Source of the DNA: Bacteroidales bacterium
GTDB lineage: Bacteria > Bacteroidota > Bacteroidia > Bacteroidales > F082
NCBI GenBank assembly: GCA_017508895.1
Contig: JAFWRA010000055.1
Span: forward strand, 1-11,791
Reading direction: 5' to 3'
Length of the DNA: 11,791 bases
Position numbers and translations under genes: made by a program. The notes under the pieces were generated by a model. The model had not been told where the DNA came from. It ran no database searches and worked only from the letters and a program-made list of their open reading frames with translations. Within the stretch, counting starts at the first letter, position 1, and the number at the start of each line of letters is the position of its first letter. Of the stretch, positions 5,999 through 11,791 are shown piece after piece.

Positions 5999-6628
5999 AT
6001 GAAAAATACCAGTCCATACAGCGCGGCAATAACAGGATGCGGCTTCATGATCAACGAAATGACAGCCGTCCTGCCTCTCCTCATGAGCGACGATGCCGAT
6101 GCGCTGCTGAAAGATGAAATCATAAACAACCGACTACTTAAAATCAATACCGAGACCACTCGTAAACGCGCTATTGCTGAGTTCCAGCGTCGCTACAAGG
6201 CCGTGCCACCTGCATTCTGGAAGCACTACCTCGACATGTCGCTCCAGGCGCAAAACATAGCCATGTTTTTTGTCGTCCTCAAAGCCTATCGCATCTGCTT
6301 CGATTTCCAGGTCAATGTTGTCATTAAGAAATGGAACTCCGTCAGCCAATCGGTTACCTTCAACGATGTCTATATGCAAATGATGGAAATCGCCGCCGAT
6401 GATCCTTTTGTCGACAGCTGGTCTGATGCCACCAAGCGCAAAGTCGTTGGTTCCTATCTCACCATCCTCCGCAAGGTCGGCATCCTCGACGACTCCGATG
6501 CCTTGCACCCTGTTTCGCTTCCTGATGCCGACTTCGCCTTCTATCTCACCATCGGCGAGCCGTGGTTCCTCGAAGCCTGTCTGCTGCAACCCTACGAAAT
6601 CGAACGCATAAAAGACTCCGCCTTATGA
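5999..6628 (+). CDS. brxA: BREX protein BrxA (DUF1819)
   Basis: The 209-residue product fits the usual BrxA length of about 200. The N-terminal YSAAITGCGFMINEM (7-21) and the T-x-K-R...FQRRY segment (54-66) are typical of the family. BrxA is a small helical DNA-binding protein and normally the first gene of type 1 BREX operons. The ATG at 5999 lies 27 nt after a -7 promoter element and no upstream in-frame start is plausible. Its stop overlaps the brxB start (ATGA), suggesting translational coupling. Order and orientation with brxB, brxC and pglX make the call secure. Confidence 0.92.
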   Translation: MKNTSPYSAAITGCGFMINEMTAVLPLLMSDDADALLKDEIINNRLLKINTETTRKRAIAEFQRRYKAVPPAFWKHYLDMSLQAQNIAMFFVVLKAYRICFDFQVNVVIKKWNSVSQSVTFNDVYMQMMEIAADDPFVDSWSDATKRKVVGSYLTILRKVGILDDSDALHPVSLPDADFAFYLTIGEPWFLEACLLQPYEIERIKDSAL

Positions 6629-7251
6629 GACCAATGACCATCAACGAGCTTTATGATGTCCTTTGCTCCAAGAAATTTCAAGACCTCGAACATGGTGTCC
6701 TGAACTACAATTTCTACATCTTCCAGTACAATCCTGCCGACGAATACGAAATCCGTCGCCAAATCAAGGACTTCAAGGAAAAGCTCATCCGTCCCATCAA
6801 TTTCGTCGACATCCTCGACCTCAATATCTTTGATGAGTTCTGCACCTATCTGTCAAAAAAACAGTTTGGCCCCAATCCCTCATATCTCGACTACATCAAG
6901 AATAAAGAAAAGAGCAATCCCGATGGCATCACCAAGCTCTTGTGTGCCGAGGCTTTGCGCCCTGATTTCTTCAAATACATCCACAAGCGCATCATCGACC
7001 ATGTCAACATCGATGATGAAATGAATCGGCCTTATGTGTTCCTCTACGGTATGGGCGATATGTTCCCTTACCTGCGCACCAATATCTTCATGGCCAACTA
7101 CGAGGAATACAACAAGCCCAACCGATATAAAATCATCATCTTCTATCCCGGTCATAAAGTCGAAAGCAATTTCCGCCTCTTCGATAGTATCGATGACCAG
7201 CACAACTACCGCGCCACTTTCTTTATCAACGACTATCTCCCAAGCGAATAA
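6625..7251 (+). CDS. brxB: BREX protein BrxB (DUF1788)
   Basis: From the ATG at 6625, which overlaps the brxA stop as ATGA, the product is 208 residues and begins MRPMTINELYD. A second ATG at 6634 would remove three residues. The frame is open to an ATG at 6562 inside brxA, but that extra sequence is an arginine-rich shadow of brxA and is unlikely to be used. Family marks are the FYIFQYNPADEYEIR region (30-44), YVFLYGMGDMFPYLR (137-151) and IIFYPG (171-176). BrxB is an essential type 1 BREX component of uncertain biochemical role, thought to work with BrxC and PglZ. brxC starts 12 nt after its stop. Confidence 0.92.
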   Translation: MRPMTINELYDVLCSKKFQDLEHGVLNYNFYIFQYNPADEYEIRRQIKDFKEKLIRPINFVDILDLNIFDEFCTYLSKKQFGPNPSYLDYIKNKEKSNPDGITKLLCAEALRPDFFKYIHKRIIDHVNIDDEMNRPYVFLYGMGDMFPYLRTNIFMANYEEYNKPNRYKIIIFYPGHKVESNFRLFDSIDDQHNYRATFFINDYLPSE

Positions 7252-7263
7252 AACCTTATCACT

Positions 7264-10200
7264 ATGAAGCAACAGAATATATATCTGAAAGACATTAACC
7301 GTTATGTCAATCCCGTGGTATCGGCCAGCGACTTCGACGATGAAACCGTCAAGGTCGAAATCGATGAATATGTCTTTACCGACGAAATCATCCGAAGCCT
7401 CTACACCATTCTCAACGAAGTACGCCTCCGCGAGTTCAACCACAACGGCATTTGGATCAATGGTTATTTCGGCAGTGGTAAATCCCACTTCCTGAAATTC
7501 CTCAACTATCTCGTCAATCCCAAGTATAGTGATAAGGCAGTGGCGCGTCTCACCGAGGCTGTAAAGCTTCGCGACCCGCTTTCCGTCATGGGCAGCAAGA
7601 CCAATGTCACCATCTCCGATATGGAAGACCTGGCCTTATGGCTAAAGAAAGCCACCATCGACACCATCCACTTCAACATCGAAACGGTCAGCGACTCCTA
7701 TGGCGACCAAAACCGCGTCTTCTTGGATGTCTTCTGGAACCAGTTCAACCGTTTCCGTGGCTACAACAACCTTAACCTTCCGCTCGCCCAGTATTTCGAG
7801 AAAAAGCTTGACGACTACGGCAAACTCAATGAGTTCAAGCAGCGCATCGCTGCCAAAGGCTACGATTGGGACACCGAGTCCAACACCCTTGCCATCACCG
7901 AGCTTGATGAGATTCTCGCCATCGGCAAGGAGCTGGTGCCTCAGCTCGCCACCGACCAAATCCGCAAGGCCATCGAGGAAGGCTCCTTCGTCCTCAGTGT
8001 CGAAACCTTCATGAACGAGCTGAAAGCCTATCTCAAAAACAAGGACGAAAACTATCGCCTCGTTTTCCTCGTCGATGAGGTCAGCCAGTTCATCGACGAC
8101 CGCAAAGGTTTGCTCCTTCAGCTGCAGACCATCGTCGAGGAGCTGCACAAGTATTGTGAGGATAAGATTTGGGTCGCTTGCACAGCGCAGCAAGACCTCT
8201 CCCAAATCCTCCAAGCCTGCAACATCAACCAAACCGCTGAGGACTACGGCAAGATTATGGGTCGTTTCGAGGTCAAGGTCTCGCTCAAAGGTATCGAGCA
8301 GGAATACATCACCCAAAAGCGTATTCTCGAAAAAACAGCAGCTGCCGAGATTGAATTAGGCAAGCTCTATGATGCAAAGCAAAACGCACTTGCCCAACAG
8401 TTCCATGCTTTGCCCAACAGCTACAAAGCCTATGAGTCCCGCCAGCAATTCATCGACTTCTATCCCTTCGTGCCTTACCAGTTCTCGCTGATGACAAACA
8501 TCTTCGAGTCCTTCGTAAGCCTGGGTTATGTCGATTTGCAAGTCCGTGGCTCCAACCGTTCCATCATTCAGGTCACCCACGACACAGCCAAAGGCACCGC
8601 CAACGAAGAAGTCGGCGGCTTGGTCTCGTTCGACCAGTTCTATAACGGCATGTTCGCCAACAGCCTCACCGCCAAAGGCGACAGCTCAATCCATGTGGCC
8701 ACCGTCGCTTGCGAAAAGTACGAAAAGCCCGACTTTGCGCTTCGCGTCGTCAGGATCCTGTTCATGATCTGCAACATGAACGACACCTATAAGGCCACCT
8801 TCAAGTCCACGGTCGAAAACATCACCACGCTTCTCATGCGCGACATCGACAGCCAAAAGCTCGCCCTGAAGCAAGAAGTCGAAACCGTGCTTGACTTCCT
8901 TTGCGAAAACAACATCATCCACAAGGAAACAGCCCAAGACGGCGTAACCGTCTTCTACGACTTCTATTCCGACGATGAGCGTCAGGTAGCCGACCGCATC
9001 AAAAACCTTACCGTTGACCAGGACACCCTCGCCACACAGCTAAAGGAAATCCTCTTCGGCTATTTGCTCCCGCAAAACCGCGTCAGTTTTGAGACATCCA
9101 ATTTCTCCATCGGTGCCACCATCAATGGCAAAAACTTCCTCGCCAACAATCCTGACATTGTTGTCGAGTTCATTACCGATTCCGAATATCCTGATGCCAA
9201 CGCTTACGCTCTCAATAACGATGCAAAACGCCTGGTGTTCTTTATGGCCAAGCAACACGCTGCCGACAATGCCTTGCGCAACAACTTCTACTGGTATTGC
9301 CAAGTACAGAAGTACATCAATGAAAACCGTGCCTCCGATGAAAAGCGGCAGCGCACCTATCGCGAATTTGCCGAGCGTGCCAACACGCTGAAGACAAAGG
9401 AAATCACCACCGCTTTGCTCCACATCTTCGACACCTGTCCCGTCATCAGCGGCCACTCTGTTATCACGCTTGATGCCTCCAAAGGCAAGAATCGTTACCT
9501 GAATGCCCTGCAAGAGCATTTTTCCAATATCTACAGCATGGCCAAGCTGGTCAGCTCGTCATCTGTACCCACTACTTCCGATGGGCTGCGCAAGAGCATC
9601 TTGCGCCCCATCAATCCCAACGATTACGGTCCACTCAATCCGCTCACCAAGGCCGAAGAAAAAGTGGAAGACTACCTCAATCGTCAGTTTAAGGATGTCA
9701 ACATGAAGGATGTGGTCAACTACTTCTCCAACCCGCCTTACGGATGGAATCCGATGTGTACCGTCTATGTGGTCAATGAGCTGGTGCGCCGTCATAAGCG
9801 CGAGTTCACCTACAACAACAACGGCAACATCGAGCCTTCATTTGTCGCCGCCAACATCATGAGCGAGTTGGCCAAGTTCGCCGTCTGTCCGGCTCAGGCC
9901 ATCCCCATGCAACTCGTCAACGATTTCGTCAATGCCTGGAACGAAGTGTTCGGCATTGTCAGCCTCAGCTCCAATTCCGACACCACCGAAATCGTCCGTC
10001 AATGTAAGGACTTCCTCGAAACCGCCATTGCTGCAGCAAACGACGATGGTCGTAAGATTGCCAGCTATCCCTTCAACGCTCAAAACGACGAAGCCATTGA
10101 GCTGCTCCAAAACTGGAAGCTCCAACGCGACCCCGTTGCATTCTTCACCGAGGTCGTCACCAAAAAGGATCAAGCCAAGGCCATCATCGACCGCCGCAAA

Positions 10201-10851
10201 ATCATCCACCAGTTTGTCACTGACAAGAACACCTTCGACACCTATCGCAGCATCCGCGCTTTTGTCAGCGAGAATCAAGACAACTGGCAGTATCTCGATA
10301 GGTCCAACTATAATGATGTCAGTGCCATCACTGAAATCATGGACGATATAAAGCCCTTCGAGAACCTCCGTGTCTATGTCAAGCTCCGCAAGTCGCTCGA
10401 AGCGCAGTTTGATGCCCTCAAAGGCAAGACGCGCGAGCAAATCCGCAAAAGCTACAGCGACACCTATCAGCAGCTCGTCACCATCGCTGCTGAAAACAGC
10501 ATCACCTATGACCTCGACATCGAAGGCCTCATCCAGCGCAAAACGCAGTCCGAAAACTTGCTGGCCTTGCTCAACAATATCGATACTAACGACTTCTATA
10601 CAACCGAATCGGCCAAACTCCTCGATCTCATCAAGGCCAAGCAAACACCCCCGCCTCAACCACCAACTGGCGGTACTTCAGGCGGCTCTTCCAACCCAAC
10701 GCCCCAGCCTTATAAGGTGAAACAAGTCAAGCTCAACACCCGCACCGCCAAGGTCATCAAAACCAAGGCCGATGTCGATGCCTACCTTGAAACCATCCGC
10801 AAACAACTCCAATCCCACCTCGACAACGGTGAAGAAATCATGATCATATAA
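7264..10851 (+). CDS. brxC: BREX protein BrxC, large P-loop ATPase
   Basis: The 1195-residue product fits BrxC (about 1200). It has Walker A GYFGSGKS (67-74, followed by HFLKFL) and Walker B LVFLVDEVSQF (266-276), an ORC/Cdc6-like AAA+ pair. A long helical middle region follows. The C-terminus carries a Pro/Gly/Ser-rich flexible linker (about 1128-1149) before a basic 45-residue tail (KVKQVKLNTRTAKVIKTK). BrxC is the core ATPase of BREX and is required for defence in tested type 1 systems. It is intact, with no frameshift, and its GC content matches brxA, brxB and pglX. A repeat-rich 152-bp gap separates it from pglX. Confidence 0.95.
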   Translation: MKQQNIYLKDINRYVNPVVSASDFDDETVKVEIDEYVFTDEIIRSLYTILNEVRLREFNHNGIWINGYFGSGKSHFLKFLNYLVNPKYSDKAVARLTEAVKLRDPLSVMGSKTNVTISDMEDLALWLKKATIDTIHFNIETVSDSYGDQNRVFLDVFWNQFNRFRGYNNLNLPLAQYFEKKLDDYGKLNEFKQRIAAKGYDWDTESNTLAITELDEILAIGKELVPQLATDQIRKAIEEGSFVLSVETFMNELKAYLKNKDENYRLVFLVDEVSQFIDDRKGLLLQLQTIVEELHKYCEDKIWVACTAQQDLSQILQACNINQTAEDYGKIMGRFEVKVSLKGIEQEYITQKRILEKTAAAEIELGKLYDAKQNALAQQFHALPNSYKAYESRQQFIDFYPFVPYQFSLMTNIFESFVSLGYVDLQVRGSNRSIIQVTHDTAKGTANEEVGGLVSFDQFYNGMFANSLTAKGDSSIHVATVACEKYEKPDFALRVVRILFMICNMNDTYKATFKSTVENITTLLMRDIDSQKLALKQEVETVLDFLCENNIIHKETAQDGVTVFYDFYSDDERQVADRIKNLTVDQDTLATQLKEILFGYLLPQNRVSFETSNFSIGATINGKNFLANNPDIVVEFITDSEYPDANAYALNNDAKRLVFFMAKQHAADNALRNNFYWYCQVQKYINENRASDEKRQRTYREFAERANTLKTKEITTALLHIFDTCPVISGHSVITLDASKGKNRYLNALQEHFSNIYSMAKLVSSSSVPTTSDGLRKSILRPINPNDYGPLNPLTKAEEKVEDYLNRQFKDVNMKDVVNYFSNPPYGWNPMCTVYVVNELVRRHKREFTYNNNGNIEPSFVAANIMSELAKFAVCPAQAIPMQLVNDFVNAWNEVFGIVSLSSNSDTTEIVRQCKDFLETAIAAANDDGRKIASYPFNAQNDEAIELLQNWKLQRDPVAFFTEVVTKKDQAKAIIDRRKIIHQFVTDKNTFDTYRSIRAFVSENQDNWQYLDRSNYNDVSAITEIMDDIKPFENLRVYVKLRKSLEAQFDALKGKTREQIRKSYSDTYQQLVTIAAENSITYDLDIEGLIQRKTQSENLLALLNNIDTNDFYTTESAKLLDLIKAKQTPPPQPPTGGTSGGSSNPTPQPYKVKQVKLNTRTAKVIKTKADVDAYLETIRKQLQSHLDNGEEIMII

Positions 10852-10898
10852 GTCCCGTAGGGACGACAGACCATAGGCAGGCGGTGTCAACCCCTGCC
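10852..10898. repeat. Two-hairpin repeat abutting the brxC stop
   Basis: The palindrome GTCCC-GTA-GGGAC (10852-10864) begins right after the TAA stop and is followed by GACAGACC and a second stem, GGCAGG (10876-10881) with CCTGCC (10893-10898). The layout (palindrome with a three-base centre, GACA-type spacer, second GC stem) resembles the units at 1214-1268 and 1513-1558, though the bases differ. No T-run follows. Confidence 0.6.
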
Positions 10899-10911
10899 AT
10901 CATCGGTCGTT

Positions 10912-11000
10912 AACCCGAAAACCCGTTAGCACGAAAACCCGAAAACCCGTTAGCACGAAATGCAAAGCATTCAACGAAGTTAAAGCACGATAACCCGAAA
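10912..11000 (+). repeat. 24-nt tandem repeat in the leader of pglX
   Basis: Two 23-nt identical units (10912-10934 and 10936-10958) sit at a 24-nt period, built from AACCCGAAAACCCG and TTAGCACGA. A decayed third part (GCACGATAACCCGAAA, 10985-11000) lies just before the pglX ATG. Because 24 is a multiple of three, the pglX frame stays open through the repeats (PENPLARKPENPLARN) back to a TAA at 10911, but there is no ATG, GTG or TTG to start it. Confidence 0.75.
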
Positions 11001-11003
11001 AAA

Positions 11004-11791
11004 ATGGACACCTCAAACCTCAAACGCTTCGCCACCGCCGCCCGCTCCATCCTGAAGCAGGGCGTCATCAATAAGTTCGCCATGCTCGGCTTCGATGCCG
11101 AAGGCAATGTCAAACCCGAAAACGAGCCTCAGCCTGTCCAAGGTGGTGCCCTCTTCAAAGGGCAGGTCATCGACGATCCCGCTTTCTATCCTCGCTGGCA
11201 GAGCCTCCGTCACCGCGTCGGTGTCCGTGGCATCCGCGATGTCTATGAAGAAGCGGCCTACACCTGGTTCAACCGCTTCATGGCCATCAGCATTCTGCAA
11301 CACAACGGCCTGATGGCTCCGGCCTTGCAGTTCGAGAGCGATGATGTCCGCATCCCTTTGGTCGTCGCCAACGCCCGTCGTGGCCTGTTGCCCACGATGG
11401 CCGATGCCGACTGCACACGCCTCAGTACCATCATCAATGATGACAACCTCACCACTGAGCAATTCGCCATCCTCATCACTTCCTTGTGTCAATTCACGCC
11501 CATCCTCAAAGCCTGTTTCGGTGGCATCACCGACTACACCGCTTTGCTTTTGCCCGATGACATTCTGGCCAAGGATGGCTTCATCGACATGCTCAATCAC
11601 ACTAGCTTCATCACCGAAGAAGACTATCGTCAGTCGGAGCTGATTGGCTGGCTCTATCAGTTCTATATCTCAGAGCGCAAAGATGAGGTCTTCGCCTCCT
11701 TCAAGAGCGGCCACAAGGCCGAAGCCGAAGACATCCCTGCCGCCACCCAAATCTTCACGCCCAACTGGATTGTGAAGTACATGGTGCAAAA
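11004..11791 (+). CDS. pglX: BREX adenine-specific DNA methyltransferase PglX, N-terminal part
   Basis: The first 262 codons are present and the gene runs off the right edge; full PglX is about 1200 residues. The start MDTSNLKRFATAARSIL and the QIFTPNWIVKYMVQ block (249-262) are characteristic of PglX; the SAM-binding and NPPY motifs would lie further on. PglX methylates adenine at N6 in a non-palindromic site, marking host DNA and being needed for defence in type 1 BREX. The ATG at 11004 matches the family N-terminus; the upstream open frame has no start codon. The A-rich stretch before it replaces a Shine-Dalgarno sequence, as is usual in Bacteroidota. The leader carries two kinds of repeat, unlike the tight spacing of brxA-brxB-brxC. 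Confidence 0.93.
   Translation, partial: MDTSNLKRFATAARSILKQGVINKFAMLGFDAEGNVKPENEPQPVQGGALFKGQVIDDPAFYPRWQSLRHRVGVRGIRDVYEEAAYTWFNRFMAISILQHNGLMAPALQFESDDVRIPLVVANARRGLLPTMADADCTRLSTIINDDNLTTEQFAILITSLCQFTPILKACFGGITDYTALLLPDDILAKDGFIDMLNHTSFITEEDYRQSELIGWLYQFYISERKDEVFASFKSGHKAEAEDIPAATQIFTPNWIVKYMVQ

Noticed and set aside
6562..6624. N-terminal extension of brxB from the ATG at 6562
   Set aside because: It lies inside brxA, its translation is arginine-rich and unlike BrxB, and the ATGA overlap at 6625 gives the expected start.
9838..10659. Long - strand open frame of 273 codons inside brxC, and similar long antisense frames elsewhere
   Set aside because: These are shadows caused by the codon use of brxC, with low-complexity hydrophobic and acidic translations and no recognisable motif.
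10912..10958. CRISPR array
   Set aside because: Only two 23-nt units with a one-base gap, no spacers, and no cas genes.
10914..11003. Extension of pglX upstream through the 24-nt repeats
   Set aside because: The frame is open, but there is no ATG, GTG or TTG, and the family N-terminus begins at 11004.

Overview
The window looks like a defence-type accessory region from a member of the Bacteroidota, most likely order Bacteroidales. The signs are perfect matches to the Bacteroidetes -7 promoter element (TAnnTTTG), the near absence of strong Shine-Dalgarno sequences, and a partial DUF3987 protein that resembles the Bacteroides versions. All family calls are from recognition of the translated sequence; no database search was run.

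Layout. Bases 2-1857 (+ strand) hold the 3' part of a DUF3987 nucleoside-triphosphatase-like gene. It is followed by two small genes whose 80- and 82-residue products look like diverged copies of each other. The genes are separated by GC-rich hairpin repeats and a 9-nt tandem repeat. A strong two-way terminator (1854-1900) closes this block. Bases 1926-5734 are all on the - strand. In transcription order they are a KAP-family P-loop NTPase (498 aa), an exonuclease VII large-subunit-like protein with a C-terminal membrane anchor (377 aa), a 200-aa protein with a possible ribbon-helix-helix tail, and a 70-aa coiled-coil protein. The first three are spaced by 21 and 20 nt and look like one operon. 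The 70-aa gene has its own candidate promoter and a roughly 230-nt leader that is unusually rich in inverted repeats (2165-2348).

Bases 5999-11791 (+ strand) are the start of a type 1 BREX phage-defence operon: brxA, brxB (ATGA overlap with brxA), brxC, and the first 262 codons of pglX, which runs off the window. pglZ and brxL would be expected beyond the right edge. A 264-bp AT-rich region separates BREX from the divergent KAP operon and carries overlapping outward-facing -7 promoter elements, so the two operons may be co-regulated.

How it may work together. BREX itself is known: PglX modifies host DNA and the other components block phage replication. The least familiar part is the divergent KAP NTPase / membrane-anchored XseA-like / RHH-like cassette. 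Its build (energy-using NTPase, putative nuclease at the membrane, possible DNA-binding regulator) would suit an extra defence module, but that role is inference. The KAP gene is much more AT-rich than BREX and the XseA-like gene, so the cassette may be a mosaic.
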